Positions 44,327-54,850 of a stretch of DNA of 64,000 bases are shown piece after piece. Below the pieces are notes generated by a model. That model saw nothing but the letters and a program-made list of their open reading frames with translations, was not told where the DNA came from and did not search any database. How positions within the stretch are numbered: position 1 is the stretch's first letter; every line of letters begins with the position of its first letter. Made by a program: the position numbers and the translations under genes. The stretch is from assembly GCA_946902875.1 (NCBI GenBank), contig OX336345.1, positions 4,371,395-4,435,394 of the forward strand, read 5' to 3'. Source of the stretch: Nematopogon swammerdamellus. Its lineage: Eukaryota > Arthropoda > Insecta > Lepidoptera > Adelidae.

Positions 44327-45391
44327 TCAGCGTGTAAGCGTCCACTGCTGGACATACGCCTCTCCAATTTTCCTCCAGTCCTCCCGGCCTTCAGCGGTAC
44401 GGAACCACTGCTTTCCGCCGACGTACTTGATGTCGTCGTCCCACCTGGCGGGTGGTCTTCCCACACTCCGTTTTCCTGTCCACGGCCGCCAGTGTAGGAC
44501 ACGGTTACTCCAGCGGTCGTCGTCTCTTCGGCTGACGTGCCCAGCCCATTGCCACTTGAGCTTAGCCACCCGGTATCCAATATCGACTACTTTGGTGCGT
44601 CGGCGGATTGCCTCGTTACGCACCATATCACGTAGCGTTATTCCCAGCATGGCTCGCTCCATTGCTCGCTGGGCAACTTTCAACCTTTGGACAACACCGA
44701 CCGTCAGCGTCCACGTTTCACACCCGTACGTCATAACCGGGAGGACACACTGGTCATATATACGGGTTTTTAAATTTTGCGGAAGATCAGACCTCAGGGC
44801 GAATTTTAACTTTCCGAAGGCAGCCCAACCCAGTTGAATTCGTCTCTCGACCTCCTTTAGCAGGCCTTGTCTACCAAGCCGCAGAATTTGACCGAGATAT
44901 ACGTACTCTTCAACCTGTTCGATCACTTCTCCGTCAATAACGATTTGTCCTCCCGTCATAACCTCGGTCGCCATGACCTTGGTTTTGTCCCGGTTCATCT
45001 TCAGACCCACCTTCATCGACGCTGTATAGAGGTCTTCCAGCATGGTCTGAAGCTGATCTCGGGAATTTGACAGAAGGACAATGTCATCGGCGAAGCGCAG
45101 ATGACTGAGAAGATCTCCATTCACGTTGATACCCATGTTGTCCCACTCAAGCGTCTTGAACACATCTTCTAATGCGTTCGTGAAGAGCTTGGGTGAGATC
45201 ACATCCCCCTGCCTTACGCCCTTACTAAGGGGGATGGGTTGGGTATTTTCGTGGAGCCTCACAGTCATCGTCGCGGACCGATACAGATTTCGGAGTACCT
45301 CGATGTAGCGGTGGTCGATTCTGCACCTCAGGAGGGAGATTTCGATGGGTTTTTCTTTATTATTCTCCAAATCTACTGGACGAAGAAAGGT
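44327..45391 (-). mobile_element. RTE-type LINE, 5'-truncated, reverse transcriptase C-terminal half
   Basis: A 347-codon frame (354 to the upstream stop) encodes the second half of a non-LTR reverse transcriptase. Visible motifs, counted from codon 1 at 45370, are GVRQGDVISP (51-60), the catalytic FADD (93-96), GLKMNRDKTK (122-131), YLGQ (158-161) and a C-terminal WAGHVSRR...GRPPARWDDD region. These match RTE-clade proteins, which copy RNA into DNA at a nicked target. The endonuclease and the first catalytic aspartate block are missing and the frame starts with TTG, so it is a dead 5'-truncated insertion. The frame has no internal stop over more than 1 kb, which suggests recent arrival. The first 10-15 codons may be flanking sequence. 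Confidence 0.88.
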
Positions 45392-45910
45392 TTAAATTTA
45401 GTATATATTTATATAGAGATTGATGACCCAATCACGGATGTATAACGTAATGAACGAATTTAGATTTTGGGCGTAAATGGGGGTAAATTTTTTAACGTTG
45501 AAATTTAAATTTAATTTTCAGCATTTTCCTTCAAAAGAAATATTTCTAATTAGGAATTATTTACGACCACGTTCAGATGTTCAATCGCGCCGGAGCGACT
45601 GTAACCGTAGTATTAATCGGGATAATCGGCAGGATGAATGCTCGTAACGAGTGGTGGATGCCGTCAAAGGAACCATTCGGTTCGGTTCCGCTGCCTTTAG
45701 TTAAAGTAAATTAGTTCACAGAGGTAGTTCAGTAGCGTTAAATCTGAGGCAATACGTGATTTTTGAACGAGACATTTAATTTAATATTTTTTTTGGTAAT
45801 AATGTTGGCCACCCATATTGTTCACTCTTGCTTCCTGCTGGTAAATGTTACCTAATCGATAGATAAATGAAACTGGTAAGTCTTTTTAGGGTTCCGTGTC
45901 TGAGAAGAAG
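45392..45910. other. Unassigned stretch
   Basis: Nothing recognised. Confidence 0.3.
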
Positions 45911-45916
45911 GTGAAA

Positions 45917-46355
45917 AAACCGGCCAACTGCGAGTTGAACTCGCGCACCGAGGGTTCCGTATCGCCATGTCATGGTCAGCACCACTCACGCCATCTATGG
46001 CGTGTTTTATGAAATACTTCACATTAGTAAAAATTCATGATTAGTTAAAATGCTTCATACTCTTTTCGCGCTGGTCGATGATCACCAAAAATCGGTCCAT
46101 CTGTTTGGGAGCTACGATGCCACAGACAGACACTCCCATACATACACACGTTAAACTTGTAACACCCCTCTTTTTGCGTCGGGAGTTAAAAATTGTTTTT
46201 ATGCCGTAAGGATTTTTTTTTTTAGATTTATTGAGTGTTAAGTTCCGGTGCAATAACCTCAGACAGCGCGTATGACAGACAGACGGACGGACGGATAGAC
46301 GCCTGATCAATTTTATAAAAGTTCCTGCCGGCGTCGCTCGATACGGAACCCTAAA
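45917..46355 (+). mobile_element. Lepidoptera-type dispersed repeat, full copy
   Basis: It starts AACCGGCCAACTGCGAGTTG and GAACTCGCGCACCGAGGGTT, and contains CGCCATCTATGGCGTG. It ends with GACAGACGGACGGACGGA and ATACGGAACCCTAAAA. The 49047-48655 copy on the other strand shares both ends. The segment 46045-46197 on the minus strand is a nested copy of the AACTCCGACG-type repeat. No coding is seen. Confidence 0.65.
46045..46197 (-). repeat. Dispersed repeat nested in 45917-46355
   Basis: The minus strand reads TTTTTAACTCCCGACGCAAA, GAGGGGTGTTACAAGTTTAA and GCATCGTAGCTCCCAAACAG, parallel to 44175-44299. Confidence 0.55.
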
Positions 46356-46781
46356 ACGGTGGGAATACGAAATGCTCTAAATTTAAGATTTATATTGCGG
46401 AAAAACCACGTACATATCTAATTCATAATTTATAGCGAAGGTAAATTTTAAAGTGCCCCAGTTCGGTCGTAAATAATCTCTTAATTGGAATATTTTCTTC
46501 ATAATCAGGCCTATTCTCTAACAAACGGCGTCCGGTATTTTTATTAATTCATCATTATGTTGTGTTTATAGCCCTGGAGCTAGCGGCACGTTGGCTCTTG
46601 TTGGAGCTGTCCTTAATATTATTATTAGATCAGAAATTATTATATTATTCAAATTAGATTCGTCGGACACGATCGATCGGCGAGATAAGGAATAGGTAGC
46701 CGAGACTCTCTCGTTCGACAAATTACTTTATTGTGTTATGTCGCTTCTTGAATGTTCGCCACCTACCTACTTGTTTTCTGT

Positions 46782-47088
46782 TCTATACTTCTTATAAAAA
46801 AAGGGAACGTGTCTGAATGTATGTTTGAGTTTAACTCCGGAACCACTGAACAGATTTTGATGCGGTTTGCACCAATGGAAAGAGTAGTTCTTGATGCTCA
46901 TTATAGGCTATATATTATCACGCTAAATAGTCTTAGGTCTGGGCAGTATCAAAGAAAGTATAGTAAGGACGGGCGAGAGAGAGAGAGAATATGAGAGAAG
47001 CGATTGTTTATATTATGTGTATTTGCGTTTAAATCGCATTTGCTAATAAACCGAGCCTACCGCGAGCGAAGCCGCGGGGAAAAGCTAG
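46782..47088 (+). mobile_element. Non-autonomous Helitron-like element
   Basis: The 5' end is TCTATACTTCTTATAAAAAA and the subterminal segment is AACTCCGGAACCACTGAACA. The interior has TATAGGCTATATATTATCAC and GCTAAATAGTC. A hairpin CCGCGAGCGAAGCCGCGG lies just before the terminal CTAG (47085-47088), which is followed by T. The 5' TC, 3' hairpin and CTAG-T are Helitron hallmarks. At 307 bp it has no Rep/helicase and depends on an autonomous partner. Confidence 0.75.
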
Positions 47089-47094
47089 TTTACG

Positions 47095-47675
47095 TATAAG
47101 CGTTAGAGGAATTCTGAAGAATTCTAAGAAGCTGCTCTATTAGCCGTGACGATGCCTTAAATATTGGCCTCGTTCCTTAGTTGTTCAAATTTTAATGAAT
47201 TTTGCTGAAATTTTTGTTGAAATACCCACACATTTTGAAGATTATTTATTTATTTAACTTAGGTACTTAGGCAGAGAAGTTTACACGACACACGCATTTC
47301 TATACCACATTTCAAGATCAATCAGCTCTCCAAAATTTAAAGTACACAACATTTTGGAATTCGAACAAAAAACAATTATATTGAGTATACATATTCTAAG
47401 TACTAAATCCAAAGCTACTACTAATAAAAAAAAAATACGGAGATTTTTTTTTTAAAAGAAATTAAATATTAGATTTAGAAATTTTTTCACAAATATAATG
47501 ACCTAATGAATAGACATACCGTCCTAAAGTCCAGTTATATACTAGCCACTCGCCAGCAGCTCAACAAAGTAATTGAAGAAAAGACAGCGCAGTAAAAGCA
47601 CATGAGTGAAAATTCTTACATATCTACTCATAGTTCTTCATAGTGTTGAAGCGTCGTATTAACGGGCTAGACAGC
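47095..47675. other. Unassigned stretch
   Basis: Nothing recognised. Confidence 0.3.
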
Positions 47676-47679
47676 CTAG

Positions 47680-47807
47680 CAACAGTCCGCAAATCTGATG
47701 GCATGGCACCTAACTGAGCGTGGTTTCGCGAGGAGAGGTGATTTTGACTCTGTCGACTGCACCATTGGTCTCTCGGCACAGCCACCCATGCTGGTTTACA
47801 TAAAAAA
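47680..47807 (+). mobile_element. LINE 3'-end fragment (family B)
   Basis: GCATGGCACCTAACTGAGCG, TTTCGCGAGGAGAGGTGATT and GCACAGCCACCCATGCTGGT lead to TTTACATAAAAAAA. The terminal CACAGCCACCCAT...TTACATAAAA resembles the 3' tail of SINE family 2. Confidence 0.65.
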
Positions 47808-47809
47808 AA

Positions 47810-48650
47810 TAATTAAAAAAATGTTAAAATTCTCGCATATTTAGCTTTGGTTTTAATTTGAATTTACCGTCATAGACCGTGAAAAGCTTAAGTATACCAA
47901 CTACCTATATGTTTTTACTTAATATTGTTATGTAAAATATACTGTTATAATATAAACTTGATGTGATTATAGTGCCTGAATCCGACTCACACTTGGCCGT
48001 TTTTTTTTTTAATAAATACTGAGTAAGTTTTAATTTTATTGTAAAAATTATATTTGAAACATCAATGCTAAATTATGTTTCGTTTTAATTTATATTTCCT
48101 TTTTTATTCAATAAACTATGAACAGCAATAAAATTATGTAAGGTAATTAAAACATTATTAAAAAAATAATTAAAACTTATGACTTGCAGATTGTGACAGC
48201 ATTCTAAAAATTAATAATTCACTTACAAACTCGATTCCGTTCAGTTCCAAAATTTCATACTAAAAAAAAAATCATACAATCTCTACATCCACGCAACCGC
48301 AGATGTTGCAAGCTACGAGAATTAGTCACAGTTTTAGTGAGTTAGTAAGAGCAGTGCCTTCGCTGTCATTCACAAGACTTATAATCCAACAAAGCAAAGC
48401 TGACATCCCGAATGATAGAACAAGGGATATATTTCTATTGCGTTTTGCTACACGCTAGTTCGAGCCACCGTACTGTGTCCGCCGGCGTTACACGTAATGG
48501 ACATGTCATGTTATGCTAATTCGGCCAAGGCGTCATCTATCATTTTATAACGTTATCTGTGGAAATACCACCTTGCATATGACATAGATGTGAGGTAGCA
48601 TTTGTATGAAACTTTTTCCTAGTAGCTATATTTTTTTTTATTTTGTAATT
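47810..48650. other. Unassigned AT-rich stretch
   Basis: Nothing recognised. Confidence 0.3.
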
Positions 48651-48654
48651 TTCT

Positions 48655-49047
48655 ATCGTTTTTAGGGTACCGTATCCGTACGGAAGCCTATTACTAAGCC
48701 TACGCCGTCTGTCTGTCTGTCCGTCTGTCCGAGGGCTGTATCTCTTGAACCGTACTAGGTAGCCGGTTGAAATTTTCATAGAATATGTGGTATTATGGCC
48801 GATATAACAACAAATAATAATAAAAATAAGAAACAGTAAAAAAATTACGGGGTCCCCATGCAAGAAACTAAAGAGCGTATGCTCTCTATCTACCGAAATC
48901 AGTATGAAGCATTTTAACTAATCATGAATCTTAGCTAATATGAAGCATTTCATAAAACACGCCATAGATGGCGTGAGTTGCGCTGAACATGACATGGCGA
49001 TACGAAACCCTCGGTGCGCGAGTTCAACTCGCAGTTGGCCGGTTTTT
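48655..49047 (-). mobile_element. Lepidoptera-type dispersed repeat, full copy
   Basis: On the minus strand it starts AACCGGCCAACTGCGAGTTG and ends GATACGGTACCCTAAAA after a GACAGACAGACGGCGTAGGC segment. It combines the 5' end of 45917-46355 with the 3' end of 1990-2225 and 37240-37460, showing that these are parts of one family. Confidence 0.65.
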
Positions 49048-49196
49048 ATTTACCGCGTATTATTAAAATATAACTCGAAGGAATTATATTCTAGACTATT
49101 ACGTTTTTATATTGTTGATTTTAAAATTTGTTATTGTCATTATGCTGTGGAATTCTCTAATATATGTATAAATAAATAAACCAATAAATAAATATG

Positions 49197-49395
49197 TCAG
49201 TCAGTCAGTGTATATGCGTCCACTGCTGGGCATATGCCTCTCCAATTTTTCCCAATAGGCCTTCAGCGGTACTGAAACACCCGCCGACCGGTGCTATCCG
49301 GGATGTCGTCGTCCCACCTGGAGTTTGGTCTTCCTACATTCCGCTTTCCTGTCCACAGCCGCCAGTGTAGAACGCGGTTACTTCAACGGTTCCCG
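49197..49395 (-). mobile_element. RTE-type LINE 3' fragment with TGAC tail
   Basis: The minus strand matches the last 190 bp of the 44327-45391 element (GGAAAGCGGAATGTAGGAAG, GGTGGGACGACGACATCC). The TGAC units at 49197-49209 close it. More diverged than the 44.3-kb copy. Confidence 0.75.
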
Positions 49396-49630
49396 TTTGC
49401 CCGCGGCTTCGCTCGCGTGAAATTCGTATTTAAAAAGAAGAAAGTAAGTAAGTAACCACCTTTATTTCGCCCCCGCGGATCAAATTCGGTTTATTAAGTG
49501 AGCCACATCTTCGCATAATCGGAACTGAGCGGGCCTATCCTGTGTCGCGTATAGTTAAATGTGCTTGTACTAAATTTAATCGGATTTGGATGAGAGTTAT
49601 GGATGAACATACATACATACATACAGAAAA
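49396..49630 (-). mobile_element. Helitron-like or related repeat, GCGAGCGAAGCCGCGGG end
   Basis: The minus strand ends with TTTCACGCGAGCGAAGCCGC and GGGCAAACGGG. The other end carries a run of TATG/CATA units (49610-49625). The usual CTAG end is missing because the RTE fragment abuts it. Confidence 0.45.
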
Positions 49631-49639
49631 GATTTCTAA

Positions 49640-50380
49640 AGATCGTCAATTTAGTTTTTGTATCACACATAGAGCTACAAACGCAGTATCTCACAAAACA
49701 AAGTAACATTACTCCATGACCATCCTTTACAGATTTATTATTTGTATTGATTATGCATTTTAAAATATTTTTTCTAACACCAAATTCACAGTGGTGCGAG
49801 TAAAATCAACATAGAGAAACACGATTTTTGTTGTAATGCAGCTCCTTAATTCATACTACGAATTATTAGTAAATACTTGCGCTCGCAATTAATAAAGCTA
49901 AAGAATTTCATATATAAACTAACTGAACTAACATGCTCTATATACTTCTGCATTTAAAGCGATATGGTTCACATATACTTATGAATTTTGATTAATGAAT
50001 TATTCAGCGCCCGCTACATTCAGGAACAATACATTTATAGATAACGATTATTTGGAATTTCAATAAAAAGTATTATTCTTTGGTATTTCTATTGTTACTC
50101 TTATCATAGAAATAGCGTTAGATACATGTACGAGCGTTGAAAATATTTGCGTTATGCTTTTGACTTTACTACCTAGACTGTTAAGAATGCGTTAACTGAC
50201 CGTAATTTTATCTAAGAGTCTGACTACTGTTTTTACTAACAAACTTTGACATTTGGGTACACTTTGTATCATTAGATTTTTAATAATATGGCTAATTATT
50301 ACATTTCTTTGTAATAAACTTCTTTTTTTATTTGACTTGATATATGAAGTATCAAAATTGACGATGGCACTATGCACCAG
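49640..50380. other. Unassigned AT-rich stretch
   Basis: Nothing recognised. Confidence 0.3.
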
Positions 50381-50383
50381 ATA

Positions 50384-50411
50384 TAGTCAACCGTGTCAGT
50401 TTCCATAAAAA
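50384..50411 (+). mobile_element. SINE family 1, extreme 3' end only
   Basis: GTCAACCGTGTCAGTTTCCA followed by TAAAAAA is the last 20 bases of the family plus tail. Confidence 0.6.
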
Positions 50412-50469
50412 ATACTAATGATACAATTTATATACACATATATGTATATGCATATACATATATGTATGA

Positions 50470-51075
50470 ATTCCCACATTCTTAGTCTTCTTTACTCTTG
50501 TCTTAACAACCCCTCTGCTCCCGAGTATCTATCTTCCCGTTTTCAGAAACTATCTTCTGACGGTGTCCCACTTCGGTCTAGTCATGACAATATTTTAGCT
50601 ATCTCCTCTCATGAAACTGGTTTTTATACGAACTCATTTTCTGTTCACGCAGCTCGACTGTGGAATTTACTACCACACTTTATCCAACATTGTAAATCGC
50701 TTACCTTATTCAAAAAACACTGTATTACCTCCGCCAATGTGAAGTAAAAACCTAAAAAACAAAAAACAACTTTTGTTTAATACCTGGATGGAGAAGTATG
50801 TATGTATGTATATTTATTTGTATATGATATTCTATATATTTAGTAATTTATATGTATTAACACATGTATGGCTTATATTTTACTAGCATGTACTTATATG
50901 TATTGTTAATAAGTATTCTTATTATTATTTTATCTTCAATTCTCACGCTCAACTCTTTTGCTACTACCTACTTACATTCCACTATATTATCGAATCACAA
51001 ACATCCAAAGGTTGACTGTAAGAAATCTCTGTAAGGGATAAGTCCGCCTTTGCACTTTATGTAAATTTTCTAATG
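50470..51075 (+). mobile_element. LINE 3' end (family D) with C-terminal coding and 3' UTR
   Basis: An open frame ending at 50747 reads LNNPSAPEYLSSRF, then FSVHAARLWNLLP and SLTLFKKHCI. The VRxARLWNxLP...SLxxFKKxxx signature is the C-terminus of CR1-like LINE ORF2. The 3' UTR continues to AATCTCTGTAAGGGATAAGT and CCGCCTTTGCA at 51025-51055, also seen at 19685 and 57430. The reverse transcriptase core is absent. Confidence 0.6.
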
Positions 51076-51110
51076 TATTTGTTGCTGTTTAATGTTTACT
51101 GGTTTACTGT

Positions 51111-51582
51111 ACCGTGTGGGGTCGGTACTTAAAAAGAATAGCCCCACTGCATCTCTCCCCGTCGCATGTCGTAAAAGTCGACTAAGGGATAAGAAAATTC
51201 GTCAGCCTCGGTAGCTCAGTGGCGCGGTTGGTTAGTCAACTGTTATTAAGCAACGCTGAGCGCGGTCAGAGATTGGATGGGTGACCGCTCGACCGTTGGA
51301 GGCTGACCGTGGTTCGGATTCCATGATAAACTGTAGGTCCCTTCCCTTCTTACCTTACTAGGTGGTAGGGTTTATCCCGGCCGGGTTGGTACCACCGCAC
51401 TGAACGAAACGTCGGTCGAAACGGCTATGTAAATAGTTCGTGTTTTCCGTCCAGTTTAGTGTAGCCGACATGAAATGAAGGGAAGCACTGACATGGCACC
51501 TAGTTCACCTTGTGTTATGGGCTGACATTACGGATGTTGTAGGTGATGTAGCCAAGCGTGTCAGGTTCCATAAAAAAAAAAA
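51111..51582 (+). mobile_element. SINE family 1 with stacked heads
   Basis: It starts ACCGTGTGGGGTCGGTACTT, then CATGTCGTAAAAGTCGACTA, then GTCAGCCTCGGTAGCTCAGT. The 5S-like block carries GATTGGATGGGTGACCGC. The B-box-like GGTTCGGATTCC, body and A-tail follow. It shares all diagnostic differences with 15842-16302 and 58748-59232. Confidence 0.88.
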
Positions 51583-51584
51583 TA

Positions 51585-52215
51585 AAGAATTTTCTATCTA
51601 TCTATCGATACATATACGTATATAGAGAAGTAAGACGAAATAAAACTACATAGACAATACATATGTTGCCAACTCAGAAACTGATAATAGGGAACTGTGG
51701 GGATAGGGAAAGGAAAGTGCTAATTTAACACTTCATTTTAATGTTACTTCACCAACAGCTGTCAACAAAATATAGAACTAGAAGACCATCCCTGCTGATT
51801 TCTACCGCACACTGCAGGGAGGAAGGAGACGAGAGCTTCGCCAGACAAATGCGCCTACTCCAAAGGAGGCGAGACAAAAGGGAATTGGAGCGGAGGAAGC
51901 CACTTTACGTCTAAATGCTCATCTTCGTGAAGAGTTTCATAAGTAGGCGGGCGAGCGGAGTATTGGAAACGGAGACACAGAGCGAAGAAGATTCTTCGCA
52001 TGCGAATTTAAATATTCATGGAACACACTTTGAATATACTTACGCCGTTTATTTTGATGGATAATAATTGAAGAGCAAGTTCTTTCAACATGTTCTTCAG
52101 TAATTTAGTTGTTTTGTGAATTTTTATAAATGCTTCGCGATTATTTAGGGATTATTCAGCAGTGGTTTTCTTTTGCTGATATTATTGGAGGAAGAACAAA
52201 TCTGGCATGGCTGAA
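51585..52215. other. Unassigned stretch
   Basis: Starts with a TCTATCTATCTA run after the SINE tail. Nothing else recognised. Confidence 0.3.
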
Positions 52216-52219
52216 GTCT

Positions 52220-52490
52220 AATATATACATGCATACCACACGCTGTATCTCGACAATCGGGGTAAGCAGAGTAATTGGTGTTGTGCTGCAAGAACTCTGG
52301 TGGATTACAGCACAACACCGACCATCACGTTTAGCAAAGTATTCTGACAAGATAATTCTCAAACAGCAATTAAGGCACAAAGACCCACCTACTGCCTGAC
52401 TCGGTGAAAGGACCGCGACAAGGTGAGCGGTGGCTAGCCTGTCGCCCTTTAGCGAGGCATCTCATCCTCATCTCTCAGTCTAATCTATGT
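52220..52490 (-). mobile_element. Repeat family 3, head-truncated copy
   Basis: The minus strand has CACCTTGTCGCGGTCCTTTC, the inverted repeat GTGTTGTGCTG/CAGCACAACAC, and GATACAGCGTGTGGTATGCA. The CCGTGTGGGG head is missing. Confidence 0.65.
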
Positions 52491-52609
52491 AGGTGGAAAT
52501 ATACCCATGAGAAAATGGCACTTCAATTTTAATGTTGTAACTTTCAGACTCTTTAATGTATGTAATTCTGATATTCTGGAATACATTCTGAAACATTTTT
52601 CATATAATT

Positions 52610-52990
52610 GTCAGCCTCGATAGCTCAGTGGTGCAGACAGTCGACTGTCGCTATTAAAGGTTAACGCTGGGCCGGTCAGTATTTGGATGGGTGACCGCTT
52701 GACCGTTGGAGACTGACCGTGGTTCGGATTCCACGTAAAACTGTAGCTTAAAGCTGTACCTTACTAGGTGGTAGGGTTCAGCCCGCCCGGGATGGTACCA
52801 CCGCACTGAATGAAACGTCGGTCGAAACGGCTATGCAAATAGTTTGTGCTTTCCGTCCAGTTCAGTGTAGCCGGCACGACCGAAGGGAAGCACTGACACG
52901 GCACCTAGTTCACCCGGTGTTACAGGCTGACATCACGGATGTTGTAGGTGATGTAGCCAACCGTGTCAGTTTCCATAAAAAAAAAAAGAG
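52610..52990 (+). mobile_element. SINE family 1, full-length
   Basis: It starts GTCAGCCTCGATAGCTCAGT and has the GCAGACAGTCGACTGTCGCT insert of the 4981 and 17190 subfamily. The 5S-like block, B-box-like GGTTCGGATTCC, body and A-run at 52977-52988 are present. The core has a changed block (AGCTTAAAGCTGTACC) in place of the usual CCCTTCCCTTC. Confidence 0.88.
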
Positions 52991-52994
52991 GAGA

Positions 52995-53760
52995 GCACAG
53001 CCGAGGATTATTATCATACGCCCTGTACGGTGGTGGTACAATTATTGTAAATTTGGGCGCCGAAGCGTCGCCCCCACACTGTTGCCAGAAAGGGTAAATT
53101 GGTCTATGCGTAGTCGGTATTATTGGAAAAATATTAAAACTCCACCGAGCTCTTCATAATTGCCTCGGCGATGTAGGAATAGAATAAAAAGAACACAACG
53201 AGGAAGTTACGAATATGAAATAAGACTTCTTTTTTTTTCTTTCTCGCCACTCGAAACCACAAGGACGGGCTCTCGAGGCAATTCCAAATGCTTCGATAGT
53301 CGCAGGCTCATTCATACGCCGAGTGTGTCTCAAGATAAATTGTCCCGTACACAAATACGAGCGAGGAAAAAAAAAAGAAGAGAAGAACACGTATATCATT
53401 GTGGATGGCCATCGTTATTTATCTGTTCAACCATTGACTCTTGTGCGTCGCGTCGGCCGCACGTCACCTTTTGTCGCGGTGTAGAGATGCTTAAACGGCC
53501 GTATAATATGAATTAATAAGCACAAAGACTCGTTGTATACGTCTATTTGTCGCTGCAGTGGTACATTCCTTGAGGTTCAGATTTTTGTTGTGTGCTCGAA
53601 AGTATCTTGTCATTGTACAACCGCACTGGGGTTCGCTATGCTGAGTCGAAATATGCGAAAAGATGAGGACTCTTTTTTATATGCAAGCCCATTAAGGAAA
53701 CAATCTGAAGGAAATATTTAAACAGAGGAAAAGACAAACAGATAGAGGATACTTTTTATA
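52995..53760. other. Unassigned stretch
   Basis: Overlapping frames of about 80-120 codons on both strands (53154-53516); none recognised. Confidence 0.3.
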
Positions 53761-53763
53761 GAA

Positions 53764-53990
53764 AGTGCCACACTTGGCTCCGACCCACCTATAAGGTGTC
53801 TAACGAGGCCCCTGGGCATTCGGTCGAATGAGGAGGTTGCAAATGTCATGCCGGCCTGACAGGTGCCTATTCACGCTCCTCTCGAAGGGCCTGAGACTGA
53901 TTTGGGGGGGGGGGGGGGGGGGGGATATGTTGGCAGGGAGAGCGTTCCAGAGTTTACCAGTTCTGTGGAGAAAAGATCTGCAGAACCGAC
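53764..53990 (-). mobile_element. LINE 3'-end fragment (family A) with 21-base G run
   Basis: On the minus strand GGTAAACTCTGGAACGCTCT reads as KLWNAL, followed by the family's C-run, here expanded to 21 bases (plus-strand G 53904-53924). CTCAGGCCCTTCGAGAGGAG and GCCGGCATGACATTTGCAAC follow. Inactive. Confidence 0.7.
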
Positions 53991-54427
53991 TGGTGGGAAC
54001 TCCTTCTTTAACTCCTATAAAGGTAGTAGCTGGTGTGAACGCCGCTGTTTTCGCACTGAACGCACAACTCTACCAAATTACTACGGCCCAATTCGTAAAT
54101 ATACCAAAGAATTCAGACACAAAACATCGCCTCTTCTCATCCAGAACATACCGTCCATCGCGAACTCTGCCGCTGTGTTCAAATTTGGCCCTGACAATAG
54201 CCCTCTTACAGGATCTGTACACGCGGGTATGTCTTCTTCAGTTCGGGTACATTTGGATAACGAGGATAACATTAAAAAGAACAATAAACCATTCTGCGGT
54301 GATCATGACTTCACTTTCAAGATTCAATCTTAGCAAGATTTATGGTTTCTTACCGCTGAAGACAAAATTACTGGATAAAGATTGGATAGGTGTATGTCCA
54401 GGAAGTGGACACAAAAACGCTAACTAA
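53991..54427 (+). other. Two overlapping long open frames, coding status unclear
   Basis: Downstream of the LINE fragment two frames stay open: one to 54333 and another to 54427 (its ATG lies in antisense LINE sequence at 53828). The first has a protein-like composition (for example SANSAA-like and SSSVRVHLDNEDN stretches), but I recognise no family and it has no ATG of its own before the LINE. It could be a decayed exon, part of an unrecognised element, or chance. Confidence 0.2.
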
Positions 54428-54699
54428 CATAACAAAATATTGTTTGTAGCTGTTTGTGAGAGGAGAGAACAGTTTATGAAAACTGATAATCTTCTCTACG
54501 TCAACACTGAAAAAGTTCCTTTATTCTTCAAGTCAAAAGTTCTACCTATCGCATATTTGCCCCGTAATTCCTCAGTATCGCGTGCGTGTAATGAGCCAAC
54601 GATCTTGCATGAGTCACTATTGGGCAATGAGACGAGATGAAAGGCAGCCGCAGTGTCACTCGAGGTACAACCCGACAGAGAAAACTAGCCCTCCTTTAT

Positions 54700-54850
54700 T
54701 TTGAACAGAACCTGCATCACCTGCTACGCCCGCCATGTCAGCCCATAACAAGCTGTTCCTATCGTAGCTGGGTGCTATAATGTCAGCGCTTTCCTTTGGT
54801 CTTTCTCGCTCATCATTAGTCATGTACCGACAATGGCTCCGGTTAATGTG
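54700..54850 (-). mobile_element. Possible old SINE family 1 copy
   Basis: CATCACCTGCTACGCCCGCC, ATGTCAGCCCATAACA and GTCAGCGCTTTCCTTTGGTC parallel the tail of the family in the right order but with many differences. Confidence 0.4.

Noticed and set aside
44427..44837. 136-codon plus-strand open frame
   Set aside because: It is the antisense shadow of the RTE reverse transcriptase frame.
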